From Solen grandis (taxonomy: Eukaryota > Mollusca > Bivalvia > Adapedonta > Solenidae): 64,000 nucleotides of DNA. The notes below the pieces were generated by a model. It was not told the DNA's origin. It did not search any database and saw only the letters and a program-made list of their open reading frames with translations. The DNA is taken from contig CM037790.1 of assembly GCA_021229015.1 (NCBI GenBank), positions 51,716,997 to 51,780,996 on the forward strand. Direction: 5' to 3'. Below, one piece after another: positions 26,701 through 41,069 of this stretch (within the stretch, counting starts at the first letter, position 1; every line of letters begins with the position of its first letter). A program made the position numbers and the translations under genes.

Positions 26701-29700
26701 CATATATCATAGAACTATCATGGAAATATTTTGAAACTCATTCATCAAACTTATATGAGATTCTATCAAAATATTAGCTGGATGAAAACAATTATCCCCT
26801 GTTTTTGATACAACAATCAGTACATAGGCCTGAAAAGTGGTAGATGTATTTTTTTCGCAATGCAGACTAAAAAAGAATGATATCTGTTCTGTGTGGTTTT
26901 TTTATTTCCAGCAGTATCAGTGTTAATTTAAACACAATTTGACTGGAGACCACCCCACCTGGCTTACAATAAGCAATAAGTCTGCAGGCAGAAACCTGGA
27001 GTTGAGTTTCCACAATACTAGACTAGAATTCCACAAACAATACTTAGCCATAAAGTAATATTTAGATACCTAGGGGTAAATTTCATCAATCTTCATTAAT
27101 TGGGTTTCGAATAAAAAAATACCCAAAGATTTTATTTCTTATCAAATATTGTTAAGATATTAACTTAATAACTTATGGAAACTTAGACATGTACTTGAAA
27201 ACTTCATTAGACAGGAATGGTGGAATGAATTTCTACCAAATTTAAAAATATAAGTACTTAGCGCTAAGTATTGTTAGTAGGATTTAAGCCAGATATTAAT
27301 GTCAAGTAGACCTGTAAAAGGAATTACTGGTTTACAGAATAAGGTTCACTTTTTTATATTTGACTTCAAATTGGTTATTAATGCTTCTGTTTTTTTTAAT
27401 GAAATACATATTTACATAGTCTACTAAAAGCATATTAATATTTTTTGCCCAAATCTAATAAAACTGAGAACAGGAAGTTGTTTTATCTAAATTAAGCTGT
27501 TGCAACTCAACGCAGTGTTTCGTGGCTGACCTAAAATAAGTCCATACTGGACATGGATACTCTAGGTCATGGGCCATAACTCTGTTAAAACTTTATAAAT
27601 TTTGAACAAGAGTGCCAGAACCCCCACAATACATGCCGCCACAAAATATTAAGATTAAGTGTTGGAATCTCTATTAAAATGGTCGAACCAAAAAAAAGGT
27701 ATTCATGGAAAAGAATCAAAAAACTACCATTGGAATCTCTATCAAAATGGCCAAACTAAAAAGTTTTATGAAAATCCATTCAGAAAGCTGCAATATCAAT
27801 AAGCAACAGAGACTAAGTTTCAAGGGACATAACTATTGCAACAAGACCTGTCAGAGGACAGCACGCTCGACTATACAAAATTCTTGTTTGTAAATCAAAT
27901 GAAATCTATTTCAATTCTTGCCCTTCACATACCCTGTACAAAATAGTAGTCAAAAATGATATACCTTGATAGTCTGATACCCCTTAATATTTTTATGAAG
28001 TCTAAAATCAATTCCATGCCTAGTTATTGACACATAAGTACAATAACACTGTGCATGCAAAACTTTAACCAAAAATCCATGTTAGAGAAGGGCCATGATT
28101 TGCATAAAATTCAGTCCAAAAGTTATTCTCCTTGGTTTTCTGATGCCCCTGAAGACACTCCTGAACTTTCTAGTCAATTCACCAAGCAATTTCTGAGATA
28201 TAAGCTGGATAGTAGCTTGAATGCAAAAAATTAACCAAAATTTTAAGTTAAAAGGGGGCCATAATAATCAAAATATTCAATCAAGTGTTATCTTCTTTTA
28301 TAGTATGATACCCCTGAACATATAAAGATGTTTCAAATCAATCCCATGCCTGGACTCTGAGATATAAGCATGAAAGTACCTTGCATGCAAAACTTTAACC
28401 AAAATTTCTAAGTTAAAAAAGGGGCCATAACTTGTGATATATTCCACCAAAAGTTATCTAACTTGATAGTAAGATACCCCTAAATGTATTTAAGATGTTT
28501 CAAATCAATCGCATGCTTGGATACTGAGATATTAGCATAAAAGTACCTTGCATGCAAAACTTTAACCAAAATTTCTAAGTTAAAAAGGGGCCATAATTTG
28601 TATTATATTCCATCAAGAGTAATCTACCTTGGCTGACTGATACCCCTGAACATATTCATAAACTTTCAAGTCAATACCATGAATGGTTATTAAATTTTTA
28701 AATTTAAAACCATGAATGCTTATTGAGATACAAACTGGATAGTAGCTTGCACACAAAACTTGAACCAAATTTTCTATTGCATGCATAACTTTAACCAATT
28801 TTTTTAAGTAAAAAAGGGGCCATAATTCATATTAAATTCAGTCAAGAGTTATCTACCTTGGTTGTCTGATGCCCCTGAACATATTTATAAACTTTCAAAT
28901 CAATACCATAAATGGTTATTGAGATATAAGGTTGATAGTAACTTGCATGCAAAACTTTAACCAAAAGCTGCAACGCCAACGCCGACGCCAGGGCGACTAC
29001 AATGGCTCTCATATTCTTTGAATAGTCGAGCTAAAAAATCAATGAACCAGAAAATTCCTGCTTCATGCACATTTACCCATTATAGTAATGACATTGTTTT
29101 TCAAAAAGATCAATTCAATAATTTAGGAGAGTTGCAATCACAAGGCTCAACATTAATCAGCAAGAGACTAAGTCTCTTGCAAAAATCAATGAACCAGAAA
29201 ATTGCCGCTTCACACACATCTACTCAATATAGTAATGAAATTGACCAAGTTTCATATAGATCCATTCAGAAAGTTAGGAGGACTCAGGAGTTGCATTAAC
29301 AAGAAATGTGCACATACGGACAGACAGAGATGATGCCAATACACAACTGTCTCCAGCGGCGTATAAAAAGCCAAGTGCATAACGTCCCATGCTGGTAAAC
29401 AGTCCTGTAAAGTTTGTGAAGGGCAGACAGACAGATGGATAAAGGCAAATCTATATGCCGACCCCACTCGGGGATATAACAAGAAATAAAATATGACCAA
29501 TAGTATATGATTAATGACCAAAGTGTTTATAAAATTAAGTATTGAAAAAATAACAATGTATGAGAATGTTATTCTGTCATACTTTTACTTCATATACGTG
29601 TGTCCTCAATCATTTGACTGTAGAAAGTTAAAGGAAAAAATATAAAACCTTCAAGTTATTAAACTACTTTTTAATTTAAATGAATGTTGCATAGATGTGT

Positions 29701-32700
29701 TCTGCCCCCTTTTTTTTTTAATGAATAAAGAATTTGTGTTTTTAAGACATTGAAATTCTAATTTTTGTGATTTTCCACTCAATTTTACAAGCAAAATACA
29801 AGAGTTGTAAATTCCTAATGTATTCAATAAAAGTTCTTGAAAAAAAAATAAATATTATTTTCAAAGATCTTATGATCGAACATCATCAAAAACCCACCAA
29901 ATTGGTTTGGTAATTTACAGTAATGTCAGGTTTATCTTTGTCTCACAAAAGTCATGAGATTTATTTTCTGATGATTAGAAAGGGGCCATAATACCATATT
30001 TTTGGGGGATAAAACATCATTTTCTTGAAACAAAAGTCCAAGGGTAAACTGCTGGAATTTAACGAAATTTTAGAGGGGAAGATGCCAGTAAAGAACCCTT
30101 AATGGAGAAGGGAAAAAAGGCCTAGTGTTATTTGTTTTACACCATACTGGAAAGCTAAAAACTGAAAATAAAGCTAGTTTCAAGACGAAAATTCATTAAA
30201 GATGCATAAAAATTCTTAGTTTTCTTTAGTTTAGTGTAATGATATTGGTATTAATCACTTCTTACCATGATATATATTCTTCTCCCAGCATGTCATTAAA
30301 GGTCTAGTTATAAGTGCCGAGAAACAACAACAACAAAAATAATAATAATTATTATAATAAAAAATAAACGGTAAGAAAAAAATGTATAATGCATGTTTTT
30401 TTAAGGCAGTATTAAATGTGCATACTTGGAGTGACTTATGTTTGAATTACATGATAATCAGTTAAACATCCTTATCAATGTAATTTGCATTTGCAGATAA
30501 TTTGTTAAAAACATGAATATAGTAAAATAAACACTCAGTAAAACAAGAAACCTTCAAGATGCTTCCCAAATGTTTGTTTGTAGCTTGTTAAGTTTGACCT
30601 TGACATGGAGCTATGGACCTGGATCTTGCCCACCACACATTGTCTCAAGATGTTGAACATTTGAGCAAAATGATTTTAAAATCAATCAATAAATGACAAA
30701 TTTATGGCCCGGACAAGAATTCTGACGGAAGTACAGCCAGAAGAACAAAGCAGTAACTTATATATGCTTGCCATTTTGGGAGCGTAATTAAAGTTTTTAT
30801 ATTGCTATATAATTTCATCAATCAAAAAACACTTAATGGGTGCCATGGTCCAAATATAATTATCATATTTATGACTGCGGATCCAGAGGATGTAGGTTTG
30901 AACCCCATTAGGGGACAAGGATTTTTAATGGCCTTCCCAGGCACAAAGTACTGCATAATCCAAGGAACTGCCAGAAGATATTACCCGGAAGGTTCGAAAT
31001 AAGTAAGAACTTGTTTCCCAATTAACAAAAACATAACTTAAACAACCTTCAGATCTGTAGTCAATGAACACTACAACTGGATTACTGAACTGTTGCACCA
31101 GTATTCTATAAACAGATGAGAGAAAGAGAGAGAGAGAGAAAGGGGAGTGGGAATTGATAGTTAACATAAAGGGAGGTAATTCATTCAAACTTTACCATAG
31201 TTCTTGCAATATTGCTCTCCCTTTTCTTTCAAGTCGGCATAGCATTTCATTTCTTCAACAAGCTGCTGCAGCTGTTTTCCCTGTTCTTGTAGCTCAGTTA
31301 CAAACTGCTCTCGAACAACCAACATGTTTCTTTCCCTCTCATCGATGAAATCCTGTAATACAGTCAAACCTATATTTGCGCTCACCCCTCAAAAACAGCC
31401 AACCTTTTAACAAAGACCAGTGACTAGATTCCCTGCACTGTATTTGTAGAACATTTAACTTCTGTATAACAGCCACCTCAAGATAAAGGCCAATTTTGAA
31501 TTTTCCTGTTGGCCAGAGTTTTTTTTCAGGTATATGAAACTGTAGCTATAATAAGGACAAGTGGAGAAACTTCAATTTAGTTAGGAAACCACAATGTTTT
31601 CTGTCTCACAAGCAACTGTGAGATAGACAGTTTGCAGATGGATTTTGAAACAAATCAGTTAAATCCTACATTCTTTTGAAAAAATGTTTTTTATTAAATA
31701 ATTTTAATATACAATAATAATAATATTATAATTGGATATATTTTTTAAGTGAATTAAGTCCAATCCGGAATATGGGGCACATTCAACTGAAGCCTTTACT
31801 GACATGGAATAAAAATATGAAATTGATCATTTGTGTGTAATAGAAACATTTCATTTTTTTTTTTGTCGAAAATTTCTGCCGTGTTATCCATGTCAACAAT
31901 AATAAGCATGTTTAGCATGATCAATTAGTTAATTAGTTAATATTACTGCTGTATGCTAAACAAAAACAACAACTAACAACAACAACAAAAGCATTAATAA
32001 ATGAAACTTCAATTTTAACACACATATTAAGATTACTAAATTCTCCAATATTTACACAGGAATATCATGTGATCAATGGTTTACCTGGTTAAAGACTCAT
32101 CAGAACACATACCTGTCTTTAATGTATTTGAGCAGTAAAAAATTGTGATTTTAATTTTCACTAGAACACTGAGGAAGTGTGTCTCTGAAACACTAGTGCC
32201 ACTCTGGCAAATACTGGTCATAGCCAAATATTTACTTGTATTTTTAAAAGTTTATATCATGATGTTCATTAATGTACTAAGTTTCATGGTGACGTGAAGT
32301 CGATTTCATAGAAAAAAAAGCTTATACACAAGCAATCACAGCCACAGTCACAGCCATAAAATCGCATAAAATTGAATAGTTCATATCATAATGCACATGT
32401 GTGCCAATGCTCATGAAACAGCTTAAATGCAAAGGTTAAACTAAGGTATTAGGCAGGTGAACAGACAAACAAAGACATGGAAGCACAGACCATAAATCTA
32501 TGTCTACAAACCCCTTTCAAAGTGGATGATAACTAGAAATGTGTCCATAGGACACAGACACCCCCACAACTGCTTTTTTGTAGAATAATAGCGTGTCAAG
32601 AAATTTCCTCCAGTCCAACAAGGATTTCATACTAAAGGTTACAGTGACCTTGACTATTGACATAGTAATATAACTAAATCAAAAAATAGGGTTCATTTAC

Positions 32701-35700
32701 TGTCATGCCAATGTCCTACAGTTTCACAACCAGGCCCTGCGTTCTCCAGTTATGATCAAAGGATTTCAACTAACTACACATGACCATGACCTTTGACATA
32801 GTGACACTGAAATTAATAGGGTTCATCTACTGGTCATGACCAATGTTCCTACTAGGTTTCACAAACCCAGGCCCTGCGGTTCTCCAGTTAATGATCGGAC
32901 AAGGATGTCATATTAATGTACACAGTGACCTTAACCTTTGATCTAGTGACCTCAAAATCAATAGGGTTCATCTGCTGGTCATGGCCAATGTCCCTACCAG
33001 GTTTCACCAACTCCAGTTATGGACATATGGACAGCAGCAATGATATATGCTGCCTGCTTTTCATGTGGGGGGCATAAAAAACAACAACAGATAAATGCAT
33101 ACATTTTTGATATATACAATCAATCAGTTGAACTCTGCCAGACAGCTATAAATTAAATTATTAAATGTAACAGATAAAAATCTGTCTGTATGCTTGTACA
33201 GTCTGCATAATGTATAATATTGTACAAGCTATGACACATACTCTTCCAAGTAATTGAAAACATCAATTACCTAATTAATTCTTTTCCTTCTGATCATAAT
33301 TTATGTACATGTTTATAACTTGATGAATATCAATATCCTGAACCTTAACCCTTTACCTCATAAATATTCATTGTATAAAATAATGACTGATGAATATTAA
33401 CTGACTGAACTTTACATTGCATATGAAACAATGGAATTTTCTAATGCCATGCAGACATGAACTACATTTTTTTTTCTTCAATGAACAGAGGAGACCCTGA
33501 TCAGACAGCTCCTATGAGAGTTGTCTGATCTGGATCTGCTCTGTTTGCTGATGCTTCAAAATGAGTCTATATGAAGTAAAGGGTCATATGGTAAGTGAAA
33601 CAATGGTGTTTTCTTTGAAGTACAGACTGTTAGAGTCTGAGCTACAATATTAATATTACATGAGCAAACAGAAGAGACCTGGATCAAACAGCTCTTGGAA
33701 GGAGCTACCTTATCTGGGTCATCTCTGTTTCCCAAGGCGTCAGAATGTGTCTATATGCAAACAACATGACCTCTCAGTTCAAAAACCTTTTTCTGAGCCT
33801 TAACAAATCAGGCTGCTTGCAAGGTCCGTAAACCATGTTATACAGGTTTTAAACCTGTGGCCTACAGTTTAGGGAGAAGTCACCAGATACCCATTAAATG
33901 TGTCGAGTTTCTTTAAGTAAGGCTTTTTTTTTTTTAATTTAAACATATTACATGTTTTTATTTAACAATAATAACAGGGTTGCTCCCTTTTTGATTATGC
34001 AGTTTAATACCTATTCCATACTGATGCCGTGTTTCTATGTAGTGTCAACAATGCATGGCCTCTCAGTTACAGGGCAAACACTTAATTTGACCACATGGCC
34101 ACTATGACTGGTGAAAATAATATGAAAAACAAGTAACTGGTGTTGCAAGCAACACATGAGTCCCCTACCGGTGAGGTGCATAATTTTTCCATTACCACAG
34201 CAACCAGAATTTTGGTCCAAGAAAAACAAGACTTTGGTTAAAGTAAATGTAAGGGAATATTTAAGTTATGACCATTTAAGCAAGACTTACATGTAGAGTT
34301 GTTGTCTCTGCTGTGCCCACTATACAATTCATGCAAGCAAGACAGATGCAAGAAATAGAATTAATTATAGTTACCTGGCCTGATCCAAAATGTTTTTCTT
34401 TAGTCTTTAGTCTTGCTGATGAGATATGAGAACTTTCACTCTGCATCACCACCATGACTATATACATGCCTTATAAAATTTATTATTAAGTTATCGCGGT
34501 CGCGGGATCCCATTTTTTGCCATATTTTCACTATTTCCGTTACCATAGCAACCACAATTTTAGTCGAAGAACAAAAATAAAATGATGTGCATAATCTACA
34601 TATTGCCATCTAGTCATATACCAAGTTTCATCAAGTTAGCTTGCTTAGTTATAAAGTATCGGGGATCCCATTTTTGCCATATTTCACTATTTTCATTAAC
34701 ATAGCAACCACGATTTTAGTTGAAGAACAAAAATAAAACAACGTGCATAATCGACACATTGCCATCTAGTCATATACCAAGTTTCATCAAGTTAGCTTGC
34801 TTAGTTATAAAGTTATCGCGGGACATTTTTTTCCTTAAACATTTAACCCAAAAAAAAAAAGTCACAGCCATAAAATCGCATAAAATTGAATAGTTCATAT
34901 CATAATGCACATGTGTGCCAATGCTCATGAAACAGCTTAAATGCAAAGGTTAAACTAAGGTATTAGGCAGGTGAACAGACAAACAAAGACATGGAAGCAC
35001 AGACCATAAATCTATGTCTACAAACCCCTTTCAAAGTGGATGATAACTAGAAATGTGTCCATAGGACACAGACACCCCCACAACTGCTTTTTTGTAGAAT
35101 AATAGCGTGTCAAGAAATTTCCTCCAGTCCAACAAGGATTTCATACTAAAGGTTACAGTGACCTTGACTATTGACATAGTGACATTGAAATCAATAGGGT
35201 TCATTTACTGATCATGGCCAATGTCCCTACCATGTTTCACAATCCCAGGCCCTGCTGTTCTGCAGTTCATGATCAAAAAAGGATTTCAAACTAACGTACA
35301 CCATGACCATGACCTTTGACATAGTGACACTGAAATTAATAGGGTTCATCTACTGGTCATGACCAATGTTCCTACTAGGTTTCACAAACCCAGGCCCTGC
35401 GGTTCTCCAGTTAATGATCGGACAAGGATTTCATACTAACTTACACAATGACCTTTGACCTAGTGACCTCAAAATCAATACGGTTCATCTACTTGTCATG
35501 GCCAATGTCCCTACCAGGTTTCACAAACTATGGCTCTGCAATTCTCCAGTTAATGATCGGACAAGGATTTCATACTTATGTACACAGTGACCTTGACTTT
35601 TGACCTAGTGACCTCAAAATCTATTGTAATAGAGTTCATCTACTGGTCATGGCCAATGTCTCTACAAGGTTTCCCAAACCCAGGCCCTGCAGTTCTTCAG

Positions 35701-38700
35701 TTAATGATTCGACAAGGATTTTATAGTTATGTTCACAGTGACCTTGACTTTTGACCTAATGACCTTAAAATAAATAGGATTCATCTTCTGGTCATGATGG
35801 CCAATGTCCCTACCGGGTTTCACAATCCCAGGCCCTGAAGTTCTCCAGTTAATGATCGGACAAGGATGTCATATTAATGTACACAGTGACCTTAACCTTT
35901 GATCTAGTGACCTCAAAATCAATAGGGTTCATCTGCTGGTCATGGCCAATGTCCCTACCAGGTTTCACCAACTCCAGTTATGGACATATGGACAGCAGCA
36001 ATGATATATGCTGCCTGCTTTTCATGTGGGGGGCATAAAAAACAACAACAGATAAATGCATACATTTTTGATATATACAATCAATCAGTTGAACTCTGCC
36101 AGACAGCTATAAATTAAATTATTAAATGTAACAGATAAAAATCTGTCTGTATGCTTGTACAGTCTGCATAATGTATAACATTGTACAAGCTATGACACAT
36201 ACTCTTCCAAGTAATTGAAAACATCAATTACCTAATTAATTCTTTTCCTTCTGATCATAATTTATGTACATGTTTATAACTTGATGAATATCAATATCCT
36301 GAACCTTAACCCTTTACCTCATAAATATTCATTGTATAAAATAATGACTGATGAATATTAACTGACTGAACTTTACATTGCATATGAAACAATGGAATTT
36401 TCTAATGCCATGCAGACATGAACTACATTTTTTTTTCTTCAATGAACAGAGGAGACCCTGATCAGACAGCTCCTATGAGAGTTGTCTGATCTGGATCTGC
36501 TCTGTTTGCTGATGCTTCAAAATGAGTCTATATGAAGTAAAGGGTCATATGGTAAGTGAAACAATGGTGTTTTCTTTGAAGTACAGACTGTTAGAGTCTG
36601 AGCTACAATATTAATATTACATGAGCAAACAGAAGAGACCTGGATCAAACAGCTCTTGGAAGGAGCTACCTTATCTGGGTCATCTCTGTTTCCCAAGGCG
36701 TCAGAATGTGTCTATATGCAAACAACATGACCTCTCAGTTCAAAAACCTTTTTCTGAGCCTTAACAAATCAGGCTGCTTGCAAGGTCCGTAAACCATGTT
36801 ATACAGGTTTTAAAACCTGTGGCCTACAAGTTTAGGGAGAAGTCACCAGATACCCATTAAATGTGTCGAGTTTCTTTAAAGTAATGACAGAGGCTCTTGT
36901 TTTCTTTTACATCAGTTAATACAAGTAACTGATTTATAAAATGTGTGTTTTTTTTTAAACATATTACATGTTTTTATTTAACAATAATAACAGGGTTGCT
37001 CCCTTTTTGATTATGCAGTTTAATACCTATTCCATACTGATGCCGTGTTTCTATGTAGTGTCAACAATGCATGGCCTCTCAGTTACAGGGCAAACACTTA
37101 ATTTGACCACATGGCCACTATGACTGGTGAAAATAATATGAAAAACAAGTAACTGGTGTTGCAAGCAACACATGAGTCCCCTACCGGTGAGGTGCATAAT
37201 TTTTCCATTACCACAGCAACCAGAATTTTGGTCCAAGAAAAACAAGACTTTGGTTGCAAGAATTGCCTCTTAAAGTAAATGTAAGGGAATATTTAAGTTA
37301 TGACCATTTAAGCAAGACTTACATGTAGAGTTGTTGTCTCTGCTGTGCCCACTATACAATTCATGCAAGCAAGACAGATGCAAGAAATAGAATTAATTAT
37401 AGTTACCTGGCCTGATCCAAAATGTTTTTCTTTAGTCTTTAGTCTTGCTGATGAGATATGAGAACTTTCACTCTGCATCACCACCATGACTATATACATG
37501 CCTTATAAAATTTATTATTAAGTTATCGCGGTCGCGGGATCCCATTTTTTGCCATATTTTCACTATTTCCGTTACCATAGCAACCACAATTTTAGTCGAA
37601 GAACAAAAATAAAATGATGTGCATAATCTACATATTGCCATCTAGTCATATACCAAGTTTCATCAAGTTAGCTTGCTTAGTTATAAAGTAATCGTGGGAT
37701 CCCATTTTTGCCATATTGTCACTATTTTCATTAACATAGCAACCACGATTTTAGTTGAAGAACAAAAATAAAACAACGTGCATAATCGACACATTGCCAT
37801 CTAGTCATATACCAAGTTTCATCAAGTTAGCTTGCTTAGTTATAAAGTTATCGCGGGATCCCATTTTTGCCATATTTTCACTATTTCCGTTACCATAGCA
37901 ACCACAATTTTAGTCGAAGAACAAAAATAAAATGACGCATAATCTACACATTGCCATCTAGTCATATACCAAGTTTCATCAAGTTAGCTTGCTTAGTTAT
38001 AAAGTTATCGCGGGATCCCATTTTTGCCATATTTTCACTATTTCCGTTACCATAGCAACCACAATTTTAGTCGAAGAACAAAAATAAAATGACGTGCATA
38101 ATCTACACATTGGCATCTAGTCATAAACCAAGTTTCATAAAGTTAGCTTGCTTAGTTATTAAGTTATCGCGGGATCCAGATTTGAGCGGACAGACAGACA
38201 GACGGACGGACAGACGGAGGGCAAACCTATAGTCCCCTCCGGTGTGAATACCGGTAGGGGACTAACAAAAATTGCTAGTTTACAAGGAAAATGCATGTTC
38301 ATAGTTTGTTTCCATACTGCATACTGCATGACCAGTGGTGCATTGTAATAAAATAATTACTACCAGTGAGAGGCTATTATTTGTATGGAGTCAGAGTTCA
38401 AAATGGCTGTTATCCCTTTACCTCATACAGACTTGTTTTGATGCCTAATGTCAAACAAGCAGACCCAGATCAGACAACTCCTTCTAGGTGATGTCTGATC
38501 AGGATCTCCTCTGTTTACTCATACAATTTTGTAGTTCAGATTCTATGCAGTCTGCACAGCAAATAAGAATTAATTGATACCTTTACCATTTCAAGTTCAG
38601 TTAATTAATATTCATCAAGTCATGAATTTGTACATTGATATTCACGAGGTAGAGGTTTAAGAAGAAGACCTCCCTTACCTATTTTGTCAGGCAGGGTAAA

Positions 38701-41038
38701 GAATTATGGCTGAAAATGCAAATTGTTTACTGGGTCATTAATGACTAATAGACCTGGCTGAATAATGTCAGGGTGATTATTTTGGCATATATCCAGTATG
38801 TACGTTTTTAGTGGCCACTGATCAAATTCTGACACAGTGAATTGGCTATGCATAAATCACTGTCACACTGAGTTACCATATGACTATGGTCACAGTGTAC
38901 CAAAAGTCAAGCTGTTAGTTACATGTGATTTAGCTGAAAATCAGCTATTTTTCAACAAACTGTGACAGAGATCTGAGGCATGTTGCACACACAAATAGTT
39001 TCAAAAGATTCAATGGACTTTTCACTGGATTTGTATGCAATCTAATGTTGAAAAAATAACATGGTTAACAATATGACTGATTCATATTCGGAATAGATAT
39101 TAAATGTGGAAATACAAAGTTTCTGTATGGATTTATAAAAGTAGAATTCATATGCCAGTTAAATGCATGGACTATCTGCTAAATTTTGCAAATATTTGTT
39201 TCAAATGGAAGATATAAGTATTGTCAACGTTAGACACCATCTTGAAAAACACTTTCTTCACTGTAAAATCATTACATAGAGCACAAAGAAAACAGGAATA
39301 TGTGACGTTGCAACACATTGTGTAAGCAACTCACCCCTGTGTGAGATCTCCTGCATTGATAATAGTACTACAATATTGTCGGCTCCAGGTTTTGAAGATC
39401 TATTAGAGGTTACAATACATGTATATTGCTTACATAAAAAGGAATAATAATGTGAATTGTAATGTTATATCACAGTGCACATACTGATTTAAATCAAATA
39501 TTCAAATGTTTACCATGCAAATCCTACTGCATACATGTATTCAAACTCAAAATTATATAAATGTTGCCATTGGAAATAAATATATATATATATATCGCAA
39601 TGCTTTTGGCATCCTTAGAATTCACTTTTTTTTCTTTGTTCCACTTCAAATATGATTAAAATAACTGACTAAATAAATATTCAATTTTATAAACATGTTA
39701 AAAATGCTTACAAAAATGGCTAAACCATCATAAAATTTATTTCAAACTTATAAAATATGACCACCATCTCTCATTGTCAACGAACAAAATGCAAACTGCC
39801 AGAGGGATGCTATATTCAAATCTGGGTATACTGTCTTCCTTTCCCTTGGAGTCAAAATTGCATAAAATTTTCAACATACAAACGATTATTGTGTATGCAA
39901 GAATTTGCAACTTTAAAATCATGTAAAGAGCTCCTACTTTGGAGATGGTATCGAAGAACAGAGCAGATCTAGATTTACTTACTCTATTCAAATGTGAATT
40001 TGATATAACGCAGTTCAAACCAAAGGGGTCTGGCACGAAAAGTGAGTCATATATCACTATATATAATATATATACAGAGAAATATGACCCAACTTTTGTG
40101 CCAGACCCCTTTGGTTCAAACCATGAGAATCCAAACTTTTGTTAATTGTTGTCATACACGCAACCATTGAAATTAAGATATACGTATACACGCTCAAATA
40201 CTTCTATATCAGCATATAGACAAGATCTCTGGAACACGTGTGTCACCTGCTGAAGCGTGCGGAAAATGTGTGACAAATTGACAGACAGACAACAGAAAGT
40301 GATCCCTGTATGTCACTCCTGCTTAAAGCAGGTGACACAAACTTATATCATAACATATATGCCCAAATATCTTCTTTGCATATTTAGATCACTGTATAGG
40401 TGTATCAATACTTACTAAAGATTTCTATACAACATAAATGCCAGTATGACACTGTTTGAAACATGGTCTACAAATTGTTGTCAAGCAGTTCAATAGAATC
40501 AGTAAACTCCTACTGATATTAGAATGAGGACTGCCATGAAACTGTTCCATCTCCATCTGTTTGTTGTGCACAAAGAATTGTTTCATGGTCAGCCCTTGAA
40601 TTTCTGAATTTCCTAACTTTTTACCCCTGCATATATACTATAGATTCCCTACAATATTAAAGGTACATGACTAATATTAGAGGTAAAAAAAAACCTACAA
40701 AGGGAGAAGGAACAGTAGCAAAAACAAATTGCACAACTATATTAGGTAAATATGAAAATTACAAACTAGCATGATTCAGGATATGGCATAGTGGTTAACA
40801 TGTTAACATGAGGCTTTTCACTTGTCTGTGATTTAGTTTTGTATTTTGGGAAAAATAGCATTACATTGTACAACTTGGAAAAAAAAATGTAATGAAAGAG
40901 TTTCTTAGAAATAACAACATGATTATCAAATTATGGGTGGAATGAGTCTTTTAAAACTGTGACAATATCACAAATATTTAAATTCCTGAAATTATTTCAT
41001 TGAAAAATTTTTATAGTTATGTTTTATTGGGAAATATG

Positions 41039-41069
<31 letters not shown>

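Larger units (their letters stand above)
32347..34860 (+). repeat. Left copy of a large direct tandem duplication
   Basis: From gtcacagccataaaatcgc this copy runs colinear with 34861-37890 at very high identity. It has fewer internal units (about 32640-33010) and stops in the 159-bp array with a poly-A-like joint (aacccaaaaaaaaaa) directly before the second copy. All of it lies in intron 5. Confidence 0.85.
34861..37890 (+). repeat. Right copy of the large direct tandem duplication
   Basis: The offset from the left copy is 2514 bases at the start and 3016-3032 further on; most of the difference is extra 145-bp units at about 35160-35900. Near-identity includes MITE copies and low-complexity DNA, so the duplication is recent or an assembly artefact. 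Confidence 0.85.

Noticed and set aside
34035..34467. Two open frames repeated exactly at 37051-37499
   Set aside because: Their conservation reflects the direct DNA duplication, not coding selection; no codon-type substitution pattern can be seen.
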